This document shows, piece after piece, positions 1 through 8,966 of a stretch of DNA of 34,650 nt (positions are counted from its first letter, which is position 1; each line of letters starts with the position of its first letter). Source of the DNA: Solirubrobacteraceae bacterium (GTDB taxonomy: Bacteria; Actinomycetota; Thermoleophilia; Solirubrobacterales; Solirubrobacteraceae); the NCBI GenBank assembly GCA_017882465.1, contig JADGPN010000012.1:1-34650 (forward strand). The letters are read 5' to 3'. The translations under genes and the position numbers were made by a program. The notes below the pieces were generated by a model, which did no database searches, was not told the DNA's origin, and saw only the letters and a list, made by a program, of their open reading frames with translations.

Positions 1-692
1 CGCGGCGGCCCGCCCGGACGCGCGGCGCCGCCCCCGGGGCGGCCGGCCGTCGATGCGCCAGGACGGATCTGGACAGGAGGGCGCTTCGGCACGGGTGCCG
101 AGACCGGCGCCGCCGCCGGTTGCGGCAGAACCGCGGCGTGCTCGGTTCCGTTGGCGCCCGGGGCGGCCTGAGGCGGCGTCGCGACCGGCACAGCGGCCGG
201 CACGTGCTCAACCGGCGCAGCGACCCGGGACTGGGTGGAGATCAGCTTCGTGGCGGCGTTCAGCGGAGGAGCGCCGACTCCGGCCGGAGCGCTGGGCGCC
301 ATGGCCGCGAGCTGCCCGTGGTGGGAGGCCGAGATCTCGCCAACGCCCAGCGCTGCCACCGCCGCAGCCGAGATCGGTGCCGGGACACCCGCGGCGGAGC
401 CGGAGCCTGCCGCCGCGATCGGATTCGCCGCCTGACGAACACTGGCCACCGGTGCCGCCGGGCTCGGAGCGGGTGCCGGCCCTGCCTGCGTGAGCTGGGC
501 GACGCGCCGCTCGAGCTCCATGATGCGGGTCGCCGCTTCCTTGGCATGCTCGCGCAGCGAGGCCGTCTCCCGTGCCTGGGCGAAATACAGCAGCACGAGG
601 ATGGCCAGCCCGATGATCGAGGCGAAGCCGGCATCGGCGCCCACGGAATTGATGAAGTTGTGGACCGAGAAGGCGTTTTCGGTAAAGCCCAT
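1..692 (-). CDS. Single-pass membrane protein with Ala/Pro-rich tail, partial (runs off window start)
   Basis: Minus-strand reading from ATG at 692 gives MGFTENAFSVHNFINSVGADAGFASIIGLAILVLLYFAQARETASLREHAKEAATRIMELERRVAQLTQAGPAPAPSP..., open to the window edge. One TM segment, a short coiled coil, then an Ala/Pro-rich region. Missing from the supplied ORF track. Confidence 0.75.
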   Translation of the reverse strand, partial: MGFTENAFSVHNFINSVGADAGFASIIGLAILVLLYFAQARETASLREHAKEAATRIMELERRVAQLTQAGPAPAPSPAAPVASVRQAANPIAAAGSGSAAGVPAPISAAAVAALGVGEISASHHGQLAAMAPSAPAGVGAPPLNAATKLISTQSRVAAPVEHVPAAVPVATPPQAAPGANGTEHAAVLPQPAAAPVSAPVPKRPPVQIRPGASTAGRPGGGAARPGGPP

Positions 693-707
693 GTCTGCGC
701 TCGCAGT

Positions 708-2768
708 CTACGTTGCCATCCGGGCGGCTTGCGCCGGGGGCGCGCCGGCCCTGAGTTTGGACAATTTCGACACCTCTTCGGCGAGTGCGGCCGCATCCCC
801 TTCGAGCACCAGCAGGTTGATCTCGCCGAACGTCTTCTCCACCCATGGCGGGTCGAGTCGCTCGCGCTCGGCGCGGACGATCTTCTGCGCCGGAGTCGGC
901 TGCGGACGCTCGTAGGGATTGAACAGATCCTCATGGAGCTTCTCTCCGGCCCGCGCGCCGATGACCTCGATCACGATGTCGCGCTGCGGCTCGAGCCCCG
1001 AGAGGCTGATCATCGCCTTCGCGAGATCGATGATCATCACCGGCTCCCCCATCTCGAGCACGAACACCTCGCCGCTGCCCTCGCTCAGCGAACCGGCGCG
1101 GATGATCAGCTGCACCGCCTCGGGGATGGTCATGAAGTAGCGGCTCATGCGCGGATCGGTGATCGTGACCGGGCCGCCGGTGGCGATCTGACGGCGGAAG
1201 ATCGGCACCACCGAGCCCGACGAGCCCAGGACGTTGCCGAAGCGCACGGTCGAGTACGTGGTGCTCGGATGACGCGCGGCGGCTGCTTCGACCGCCCACT
1301 CCGCCAGCGCCTTGGAAGCGCCCATCACCGTCGCGGGCTTGACCGCCTTGTCGGTCGATACGAGCACGAAGGTGGCAACTCCGAGCTCACCGGCGATCCT
1401 GGCCACGAGCCTCGTGGCCAGCGCGTTGTTGCGCACGGCCTCGACCGGATTGAGCTCCATCATCGACACGTGCTTATAGGCGGCGGCGTGGAACACGGCC
1501 GCGGGCCGATGCTCGGAGAAGACCTCCCGCATCCGCTCCTCCTCCTTGCAGTCGGCGAGGACGGGCACGGCGGTGCGAACGTGACGCTCCTGCTCGAGCT
1601 CACGGAGAATCTCGAACAGGTTGTCCTCGGCGTGATCCACCAGCACGAGGCGCCGCGGTCCCACTCGCGCGATCTGCCGGCAGAGCTCGGCGCCGATCGA
1701 GCCTCCGGCGCCCGTCACCAGCACGACCTGGCCGCTCAGATAGGCCCCGACCCGCTCGAGCTCCATCAGCACGGGCTCGCGGCCGAGCACATCCTCCACC
1801 TGCACCTCGCGGAGCTGGCGCGTGACCTGCAGCTGACCCGACCCGTCCTGCAGCAGCTCGAACACCGTCGGGGTGGTGCGGACCGGGATCCCGCGCGCGC
1901 GGCACGCGGCCACGACCCGGGCGCGGACCGTTCCGGGCGCCGACGGGATCGCGATGATGACCTCGTCGGGCTCGACCTCATCGAGCACGCGCGAGAGCTG
2001 CTCGGCGCCGGTGGTGCCGAGCACCTTGAGCCCGTGCTCGTCCTTGATCCCCTGTTTGCGCGGATCATCGTCGATGAAGCCGACCGGGCGCAGCCGCAGC
2101 TGCGGGTTGCGGGCGAGCTCGCGGACGACCAGCCGGCCGCCCTGTCCGCCGCCGACGATCAGGACATCGCGCGCGTCGCGGGCGGCGCGGAAGTTGCGCA
2201 CTCGGCCCTCGACGACGAGGTGAACGAGGAACCTGGCGCCGATCAGCAGCGCCAGCGCCAGCAGCAGGAACAGCGCGATCACGCTTGCCGGCAGCGTCAC
2301 CGGGGCCGATACCGTGCTCACCTCGCTGTGGCGGAACTCGACGCTGGGTGGAGTCTGCACGGGATGCAGCAGCGCGATCGCTCCCACAATCACCAACGTC
2401 GCCACCACGGCGCCCTTGACCACGCCTTCGTAGTCGCGCTGGCCGACGAAGTTCCACAGTCGCTGGTAGAGCCCGAAGCCGGCCAGGACGATCAGCACCA
2501 CGGGCACGACCCACGGGATCGTGGCTTCGAACAACTCCTCGTACTGGGTCGGGACCGTGAAGTTGTCGAACCTCAGCCGGAAGGCGAGGAAATATGCGAG
2601 CGCGACCAGCATGCCGTCCACCACGATCTGGGGCAGGGAGTGGCGGTGAACGGGGAAGGCCGCGGATCTGATCCGCCGGCGCACGACCGGGATTCTAGGT
2701 GCTCCGGGAGACTGGTTCTGTTTGGGGTATGTGAGCGTCGTCCCCGGGCGATCCGCCCTGGCCGTCAC
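708..2768 (-). CDS. CapD/FlaA1-like polysaccharide biosynthesis protein (membrane-anchored NDP-sugar 4,6-dehydratase/epimerase)
   Basis: N-terminal TM helices, nucleotide-binding motif VLVTGAGGSIGAELCRQI, VFHAAAYKHVSMMELNPVEAVRNN, STDKAVKPATVMGASKALAE, VRFGNVLGSSGSVVPIF. GTG start overlaps the upstream stop. Confidence 0.9.
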   Translation of the reverse strand: MTARADRPGTTLTYPKQNQSPGAPRIPVVRRRIRSAAFPVHRHSLPQIVVDGMLVALAYFLAFRLRFDNFTVPTQYEELFEATIPWVVPVVLIVLAGFGLYQRLWNFVGQRDYEGVVKGAVVATLVIVGAIALLHPVQTPPSVEFRHSEVSTVSAPVTLPASVIALFLLLALALLIGARFLVHLVVEGRVRNFRAARDARDVLIVGGGQGGRLVVRELARNPQLRLRPVGFIDDDPRKQGIKDEHGLKVLGTTGAEQLSRVLDEVEPDEVIIAIPSAPGTVRARVVAACRARGIPVRTTPTVFELLQDGSGQLQVTRQLREVQVEDVLGREPVLMELERVGAYLSGQVVLVTGAGGSIGAELCRQIARVGPRRLVLVDHAEDNLFEILRELEQERHVRTAVPVLADCKEEERMREVFSEHRPAAVFHAAAYKHVSMMELNPVEAVRNNALATRLVARIAGELGVATFVLVSTDKAVKPATVMGASKALAEWAVEAAAARHPSTTYSTVRFGNVLGSSGSVVPIFRRQIATGGPVTITDPRMSRYFMTIPEAVQLIIRAGSLSEGSGEVFVLEMGEPVMIIDLAKAMISLSGLEPQRDIVIEVIGARAGEKLHEDLFNPYERPQPTPAQKIVRAERERLDPPWVEKTFGEINLLVLEGDAAALAEEVSKLSKLRAGAPPAQAARMAT

Positions 2769-3766
2769 AGGCCGCCGGCCGGGCCGGCCAGCAGATCGGC
2801 CAGGAAGGCCGGGTCGCGCCGGATCCTCGGCGGGCCTTCTGAGGGAACCCGTTTGGCCAGGACCACCTGTCCGGCGCTGTGCAGGCGCAGCAGCCTCCCG
2901 TCGGCGATCAGGCGCTCGTCGACGGCGCCGAGGCGTCCCTCGAACACGGTGAACACCGGCGTCCCGAGCGCGACCGCTTCGCGGTTCATCGTGCCTCCGG
3001 CCGAGACGACGAGGTCGGCGTGGGCGATCAGCGACTGGGCGTCGATCGCCCCGGCAGGGACGATGAATCCCCTGCCGGCGGTCAACTGCGCGCGCTGCTG
3101 CTCCGTGCGCGGGAAGACGACCGTCTGCGTCCCCCGCAACCGGTCGAGCACCTGGGAGAAGAGATCGTTCTCGAACCGGTGATAGAGCGAGACGACGGGC
3201 GGCGTGCGGACGACCGCGATCGGCTCAGCGAGGTCCAGGCCGAGCTGGGCGAGGATGCCCTCGTCGGGCTCGAAGTCGGCCAGGTAGTACTCCTCCTTGA
3301 GACCCGGGTAGGAGTGGATCTTCCGGCGCGCGCCGTACCGGGCCAGGCGCTCGGGCGGGATCGCGTCGGGGACCACCACCGCCTGGGCCAGGCGGCAGTT
3401 GACGTTGTGCTGCACGGTCGCCCACTCGTAGTCGAACGTCGTCGAGCAGGGGATGCGCAGCAGCGCCGCGGCCACCGTGATGTCATTGGACCCGTGGCCG
3501 ATGGCGAGGTCGAAGCGCCGCGGCCGCGCCCACCGGGTCAGCGCCACCGAGCGGTCGGCCAGGCCCCTCGCCTTGGCCGCCAGCCCGCCGCCGCGGTGAC
3601 GTCCGATGGTCGTGTGCGCGATCCCGAAGCGCTCGCACAGACCCAGTGTCTGAGCAAAGTCGCGCGCGGTGACCTCGACCTCGTGCCCATGCCCGCGGAG
3701 CTTGTCGATCACCGGCCGCAGCACGAGCACGTGCGGCGAGTTCGTGAAGTCGACCCAGACCTTCAC
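2765..3766 (-). CDS. DUF354 family protein (GT-B-like fold, surface glycan related)
   Basis: MKVWVDFTNSPHVLVLRPVIDKLRGHGHEVEVTARDFAQT... GHGSNDITVAAALLRIPCSTTFDYEWA is typical of DUF354. Confidence 0.8.
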   Translation of the reverse strand: MKVWVDFTNSPHVLVLRPVIDKLRGHGHEVEVTARDFAQTLGLCERFGIAHTTIGRHRGGGLAAKARGLADRSVALTRWARPRRFDLAIGHGSNDITVAAALLRIPCSTTFDYEWATVQHNVNCRLAQAVVVPDAIPPERLARYGARRKIHSYPGLKEEYYLADFEPDEGILAQLGLDLAEPIAVVRTPPVVSLYHRFENDLFSQVLDRLRGTQTVVFPRTEQQRAQLTAGRGFIVPAGAIDAQSLIAHADLVVSAGGTMNREAVALGTPVFTVFEGRLGAVDERLIADGRLLRLHSAGQVVLAKRVPSEGPPRIRRDPAFLADLLAGPAGGL

Positions 3767-4857
3767 CGCTGCCCGGTGGCGGCGGCGGCGGCGGCCACGA
3801 CCTCCCGCACCTGGTCACTGCTCAGCACCGGGCTCATCGGCAGTGCGATGTTGGTCCGGGCGAGCTCATCGGTCGCGGGCAGCTCGGTCGCCCGCGCCGC
3901 AAACGAGGCCATCGCGGGCTGGCGGTGGACGGGTGTCCGGTAGTACCCCCGGGCCCGCACGCCCCGCTCCGCCAGGCCGGCCAGGACGGCGTCGGCTTCC
4001 GGGTGAGTGACCACGTACAGGTGCCACGCCGGTTCGGCATCGGCCGGAACCGCGGGCAATCCGCAATACGTGCCCAGGCCCTGCTCCGCATACCCGCAGG
4101 CGGCTGCCCGACGTCCGGCCGCCCAGCCGTCGAGCTCGACCAGGAACAGGCGCAGGACCGCAGCCTGGATCTCGTCGAGGCGCGAGTTGTAGCCGATCTC
4201 CACGAACGTGGACTTATCCCGCGAGCCGTGAAAGCGCAGGGTCCGCGCGAGCTCGGCCACGTCGTCGTCGTCGGTCGCGATCGCCCCGCCGTCGCCGAGC
4301 GCTCCCAGGTTCTTGGAGGGGTAGAACGAGAATGTGGCCGCGTCGCCCAGCGCGCCCGCCCGGCGGCCGCCGAGGCTTGCCCCCGCCGCCTGCGCCGCAT
4401 CCTCGAGCACCGGTAGCCCGAGCTCGCGCAGCTCGGGCACCGGCGCCGGGCAGCCGAACAGATCGACCGCCACGATCGCCTTGGTGCGAGAGGTGAGCAC
4501 CGCACGCACGGTGTCCGGGGTGATGTTGCGCGTGGCCGGATCGACGTCGCAGAACACGGGTGTCGCGCCTGCGGTGGCTGCCGCTTCGGCCGTCGCATAG
4601 AAGGTCAGCGACGGCACGACCACCTCGTCCCCGGGCCGGATGCCGAGCGCGCGCAGCGCGATCGTGATCGCATCGGTCCCGTTCCCGACGCCGACCACGT
4701 GACGGACGCCGAGATAGGCGGCGAACTCGTGCTCGAAGGCGGCAACTTCGGGGCCGAGAATGAAGACCCCGCGTGCCATCACCTCGGCGATGCGCGCCTC
4801 GATTGCGGCGCGGAGCGGGCGCAGCGGCGTCACGGTGTCGAACAGAGGTACGGCCAT
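3763..4857 (-). CDS. DegT/DnrJ/EryC1/StrS family PLP-dependent sugar aminotransferase
   Basis: GVGNGTDAITIALRALGIRPGDEVVVPSLTFYATAEA, EDAAQAAGASLGGRRAGALGDAATFSFYPSKNLGALGDGGAI. ATGA overlap with the next gene. Confidence 0.93.
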   Translation of the reverse strand: MAVPLFDTVTPLRPLRAAIEARIAEVMARGVFILGPEVAAFEHEFAAYLGVRHVVGVGNGTDAITIALRALGIRPGDEVVVPSLTFYATAEAAATAGATPVFCDVDPATRNITPDTVRAVLTSRTKAIVAVDLFGCPAPVPELRELGLPVLEDAAQAAGASLGGRRAGALGDAATFSFYPSKNLGALGDGGAIATDDDDVAELARTLRFHGSRDKSTFVEIGYNSRLDEIQAAVLRLFLVELDGWAAGRRAAACGYAEQGLGTYCGLPAVPADAEPAWHLYVVTHPEADAVLAGLAERGVRARGYYRTPVHRQPAMASFAARATELPATDELARTNIALPMSPVLSSDQVREVVAAAAAATGQR

Positions 4858-4867
4858 CGGTCCGCGA

Positions 4868-4891
4868 ACCCTACTGGCGTGCCGCTACCCT
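4868..4891. promoter_or_regulatory. Back-to-back -10-like hexamers for the divergent aminotransferase and dedA genes
   Basis: Minus-strand TAGGGT (4873..4868), 10 nt before the ATG at 4857. Plus-strand TACCCT (4886..4891), 8 nt before the GTG at 4900. Confidence 0.45.
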
Positions 4892-4899
4892 TGACCGCC

Positions 4900-5568
4900 G
4901 TGTTGCTGCCCCTGGCCTCTGTCACCGACTCGCTGGTCACCCTGGCCACGCACATCATCCGAGATCTCGGGCTCGCCGGCGTGTTCCTGCTGACCCTGAC
5001 TTCGGCGACGATCGGGCTGCCCGGATCCGAGCCGACGATGCTGTTCGCCGGGTTCAACGTCTACGACGGCCACCTCACGCTCATCGGGATCATCGTCGCC
5101 GGCGTGATCGGGGACGTCGGCGGCGCCTGCGTCGCCTACGCGATCGGCTACTTCGGGCGGATCGAGGTGCTCGAGCGCCAGGGCAGCAAGCTGCACATGA
5201 GCAAGCGACGCCTGGACCGGGCGCACAGCTGGTTTGAGCGCTACGGCGCCCCGGTGATCTTCTTCTCCAGGCTGATCCCGGTCGTCCGAGCCGCATTCCC
5301 GTATGCCGCCGGAGTGGCCGAGATGCCATTCGCCCGCTTCTTCACCCTGTGCACCCTCGGCTCGATCGTGTGGATCACCGCCCTGGGCGTGCTGGGACGC
5401 GAGGTGGGCGGCAACTGGCAGACCTGGCGCCACCACCTGGAATACGTCGACTACCTCGGCGCTGCGATCCTGATCGGCCTGATCGTGTACCTGGTCGTCC
5501 GCCGCACGCGAGGTGGCGGTGGCGGGCCCGCCGCGGACGTGCCGCCGGCGGATGTCGTCTCCGACTAG
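4900..5568 (+). CDS. DedA family membrane protein (candidate undecaprenyl-phosphate translocase)
   Basis: DLGLAGVFLLTLTSATIGLPGSEPTMLFAGFNVYDG... GVIGDVGGACVAYAIGYFGR... FFSRLIPVVRAAFPYAAGVAEMPFARF: DedA/SNARE-assoc pattern. GTG 4900 preferred over the longer ORF because of the promoter position and overlap with the divergent gene. Confidence 0.88.
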   Translation: MLLPLASVTDSLVTLATHIIRDLGLAGVFLLTLTSATIGLPGSEPTMLFAGFNVYDGHLTLIGIIVAGVIGDVGGACVAYAIGYFGRIEVLERQGSKLHMSKRRLDRAHSWFERYGAPVIFFSRLIPVVRAAFPYAAGVAEMPFARFFTLCTLGSIVWITALGVLGREVGGNWQTWRHHLEYVDYLGAAILIGLIVYLVVRRTRGGGGGPAADVPPADVVSD

Positions 5569-6379
5569 CCCGGCCGGCCCACAGCTGTCGCTCGGGCACG
5601 CGCTCGCGCTGGGCGCCCTCCATGGACCTGCGGAGCTGCTGCCGATCTCCTCGTCGGGCCACATCACGCTGATTCCCTGGCTGCTCGAGTGGCGCTACTC
5701 CGAGCTCGATTCCGAGCTGCGCAAGTCCTTCGAGGTGGCACTTCACGCGGGAACGGCGGCGGCGCTGCTGATCACCCTCCGCGACGAGGTGGCCGACACC
5801 CTGGTCGGGATGAGCCTGCACCGGCTGGCCTTCATCGCCCTCTCGTTTGCGCCTCCGGCCGCGGTCGGCTACACGCTCGAGCGCCCGATCGAGCGCCGGC
5901 TCGGAACGCCGCTGACGATTGCCGCCGGGCTGATGGCCGGCTCGGTGGTGATGGCCCTCAGCGACCGCAAGCCGCAGAGCCGAACGACAGAGGAGGCGAC
6001 CCTGGCCGACGCGCTGTGGCTGGGGGCGGCGCAGGCCTGCGCGCTGATCCCCGGGGTGTCGCGCAACGGAGCGACGCTCGCTGCCGCCCGCCTGCGCCGC
6101 TTCACCCGCGCGGACGCCAACCGCCTCTCGCGCCACGTCGCGCTGCCGGTAATCGCGGGCGCGACGGTGCTCAAGACGGTGCGTCTGCGGCGCCGGGGCT
6201 TGCCACCGGGGGCAGCGCTGCCGTTCGCGGCCGGCGCGACCGCCTCGTTCGCGTCGACGCTCGGCTCGACGTGGCTGATCCGGCAGGTCGAGCGCGACCG
6301 TTCCCTGCTCCCCTATGCGCTCTACCGGGTGGCGCTCGCATCGCTGGTGCTAGCGCGGATGTCCCGATCCGGTGGTTAG
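5552..6379 (+). CDS. uppP: Undecaprenyl-diphosphatase (UppP/BacA)
   Basis: LHGPAELLPISSSGHITLIPWLL and IPGVSRNGATLAAARL are the BacA/UppP catalytic motifs. Overlaps the dedA 3' end. Confidence 0.92.
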   Translation: MSSPTSPAGPQLSLGHALALGALHGPAELLPISSSGHITLIPWLLEWRYSELDSELRKSFEVALHAGTAAALLITLRDEVADTLVGMSLHRLAFIALSFAPPAAVGYTLERPIERRLGTPLTIAAGLMAGSVVMALSDRKPQSRTTEEATLADALWLGAAQACALIPGVSRNGATLAAARLRRFTRADANRLSRHVALPVIAGATVLKTVRLRRRGLPPGAALPFAAGATASFASTLGSTWLIRQVERDRSLLPYALYRVALASLVLARMSRSGG

Positions 6380-6393
6380 GCGACAATGCGCCC

Positions 6394-7470
6394 GTGAGCG
6401 ACGCGTACGCAGCCGCCGGCGTGGACATGGCCCAGGCTGACCGCGGGGTCAGCGCGCTGGTCGACGTGCTGCGGACGATCGATACCGGGCGCGCGCCGCT
6501 GTCGGTCCCGCTCCCGGGCCACTACGCCAGCGTGATGCGGATCGCACCGGGACTCGGGGTGGCGCTGGCCACCGACAGCGTCGGCTCCAAGGTGATCGTG
6601 GCCGAGCAGGCCGGCCGGTTCGACACGATCGGGATCGACTGCGTGGCCATGAACGTGAACGACCTGATCTGCGTCGGCGCCGAGCCGATCGCGGTGCTCG
6701 ACTATCTCGCCGTCGAGCGGGCCGACCCCGACCTGCTGGTGGCCCTGGCCCAGGGTCTCAAGGCGGGAGCCGAGCAGGCGGGCGTGGAGATCCCCGGCGG
6801 AGAGGTGTGCCAGCTTCCCGAGGTGATCCGCGGGCATCCCTCCCCCTACGGCTTCGATCTCGTGGGCTCGGCCTTCGGAACCGTGGCGCTGGACCGAATC
6901 GTCGACGGCCGCGCCTGCCGGCCGGGCGATGCCCTGATCGGGCTCCCGTCGTCCGGAGTGCACGCCAACGGCCTCACGCTCGCCCGGCGGGCGCTGCTCG
7001 AGGACGGCGGCCTGGGGCTGGACGCGCGCCCCGCGGAGCTCGGAGGAGCGGACGTCGCCGACGCGCTGCTTGAGCCGACAGTGATCTATGTACGGGCCAT
7101 CCTGGAGCTCCTCGCCAGTGACATTCCGGTCCACGGCCTGGCGCACATCACCGGAGGCGGCATGCTCAACCTGCTGCGGATCGGGTCCGGCGTCGGGTAC
7201 GAGATCGACTGCCCGCTGCCGGTGCCCTCGGTGTTCAAGCTGATCGCCGAGCTCGGTGTCGTCGCCGCCGCGGAGATGTGGGAGGTGTTCAATATGGGCT
7301 GCGGCTTCTGCGCCACCGTGCCCTCCGATCGCGCCGCCGACGCCGTGGCGCTGCTCGGCGCCCACCATCCCGGCACCGCCCAGATCGGGCGGCTCACCAA
7401 TCGCGCCGGCACCGTGGCCATGCCCGGACTCGGGTTGGTCGGTGACTCGAGAGGGTTGCGGGCGGGGTAG
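6394..7470 (+). CDS. purM: Phosphoribosylformylglycinamidine cyclo-ligase
   Basis: SDAYAAAGVDMAQADRGVSALVDVLR, ATDSVGSKVIVAEQAGRFDTIGIDCVAMNVNDLICVGAEPIAVLDYLA, GLPSSGVHANGLTLAR, AHITGGGMLNLLRI. GTG start. Confidence 0.95.
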   Translation: MSDAYAAAGVDMAQADRGVSALVDVLRTIDTGRAPLSVPLPGHYASVMRIAPGLGVALATDSVGSKVIVAEQAGRFDTIGIDCVAMNVNDLICVGAEPIAVLDYLAVERADPDLLVALAQGLKAGAEQAGVEIPGGEVCQLPEVIRGHPSPYGFDLVGSAFGTVALDRIVDGRACRPGDALIGLPSSGVHANGLTLARRALLEDGGLGLDARPAELGGADVADALLEPTVIYVRAILELLASDIPVHGLAHITGGGMLNLLRIGSGVGYEIDCPLPVPSVFKLIAELGVVAAAEMWEVFNMGCGFCATVPSDRAADAVALLGAHHPGTAQIGRLTNRAGTVAMPGLGLVGDSRGLRAG

Positions 7471-7493
7471 GGCCGGCGGGCGGTCCCTTGTGA

Positions 7494-8966
7494 CTACGCG
7501 TACGGCACGAACCCCGGCAGCTCAAAGATCACCCGGGCCCCGCCGGCCGGGGCCCGCTCGACGCGGATCGAGCCTCCGTGGGCCTCGACGATCGCCTTCG
7601 CGATGGCGAGCCCGAGGCCGGCTCCGCCTGCGGAGCGGGCGCGGGCGCGATCGGCGCGATGGAAGCGATCGAACACGAGCTCCCACTCGGCCTCGGGGAT
7701 GCCGGGACCGTCGTCCTCGACGGCGATCTGGAGCCGGTCGCCGTGAGCCTTGGCGACGATCCGCACCAGGCCACCCGGGCGCGTGTGCGCGATGGCGTTC
7801 CGAGCCAGGTTGCGGATCACCTGCGCAGTGCGATCGGGATCCGCCAGGATCGTCCCGTGCGGGAGGGGCCCGAGCTCGAAGTGGCGGTCCGCGGTGGGAA
7901 CGAGCGCGTGGAACAGCTCGAGCAGGAACGGCTCGACATCGATCTCCTCGGGCCGCACCAGGTGGCCCTCATCGGAGCGTGCGAGCAGCAGCAGGTCCTC
8001 GACCAGGCGCTCCATGCGCTCGGTCTCGGTTCGCACCAGGCGGCCGACTCGCTCGACGTCCTCGGCCGTCGGCTGATCCTGGCGGGCCATCACCTCGAGC
8101 TGCCCGCGGATCGCCGTCAGCGGCGTGCGCAGCTCGTGCGAGGCGTCGGCGACGAAGCCGCGCTGGCGCGCAAACGCATCCTCGAGCCGGTCGAGCATGT
8201 GGTCGAAGGAGTCGGCCAGCACTCTCACCTCCCGCGGGGAGCCGTTGATCGCCATCCGGTGTGACAGGTCGCCGGCGTCCACGTCGGCCGCTGTGCGCGC
8301 CATCCGGCGCAACGGGCGGGACACGCCACTGGCCAGCGCATAACCGGCCACCAGCGAAGCGAGCAGCGCGAGCAGACCGGCCAGCAGGAATGTGCGGCTG
8401 ACGCCGTGCTGGGCCCGGCGGACGGCGTCGAGTGACTCCCCGACGCCGACGTCGGCCACCACCCGGCCGCCGCGAATGACCCGCTTCACGAGCAGGCGCA
8501 CGTCGCCGGCGTCGACGAGATCGACGGTGTGGAAGCCGGGCGGCGCCGTGCGCACCCGGGCAGCGGCGGAGCGCTCGCGCTCCTGAGTCGCGCTCGTCTC
8601 GAGCTCGGTCAGCGGATCGTTGGAGATGCCCAGCAGCTCCGGTTCGTTGCTGATCGTCGCGCCGCCGACGACCCGGGCCAGGAACAGCCTGGCGGACGCG
8701 CCGAACGACGGCTGGCGAGCGAGATAGGCCCGCACTTCGGCCTCAACCTGCGCCGGCTTGGTGGCGCTCGCGGGGATGCCGTCGCGGATGAAGGCCGCTG
8801 TGTCCTGCCGCAGGTCCTGATCGATCTCGCCCCTGACCTCGGCGCCCGTCCCGCGGTAGGTGACCACGAACGTCGCCGCGAGCGCGACGGCGACGATGAG
8901 TCCCAGGGCGATCGTCAGCCGCGCTCGGAGCCCGAGGCGCTCACTCAGGGTTCGCAGCCGGGTCAC
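7494..8966 (-). CDS. Two-component sensor histidine kinase (HAMP, HisKA, HATPase)
   Basis: VADASHELRTPLTAIRGQLEVM (H-box), NLARNAIAHTRPGG (N-box), VEDDGPGIPEAEW, GGAGLGLAIAKAIVEAHGG. GTG start at 8966 overlaps the response regulator stop. Confidence 0.93.
   Translation of the reverse strand: MTRLRTLSERLGLRARLTIALGLIVAVALAATFVVTYRGTGAEVRGEIDQDLRQDTAAFIRDGIPASATKPAQVEAEVRAYLARQPSFGASARLFLARVVGGATISNEPELLGISNDPLTELETSATQERERSAAARVRTAPPGFHTVDLVDAGDVRLLVKRVIRGGRVVADVGVGESLDAVRRAQHGVSRTFLLAGLLALLASLVAGYALASGVSRPLRRMARTAADVDAGDLSHRMAINGSPREVRVLADSFDHMLDRLEDAFARQRGFVADASHELRTPLTAIRGQLEVMARQDQPTAEDVERVGRLVRTETERMERLVEDLLLLARSDEGHLVRPEEIDVEPFLLELFHALVPTADRHFELGPLPHGTILADPDRTAQVIRNLARNAIAHTRPGGLVRIVAKAHGDRLQIAVEDDGPGIPEAEWELVFDRFHRADRARARSAGGAGLGLAIAKAIVEAHGGSIRVERAPAGGARVIFELPGFVPYA

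Noticed and set aside
120-3182. 1020-aa plus-strand ORF
   Set aside because: Antisense to well-supported genes; Arg/His/Asp-rich low-complexity translation typical of GC-rich antisense frames.
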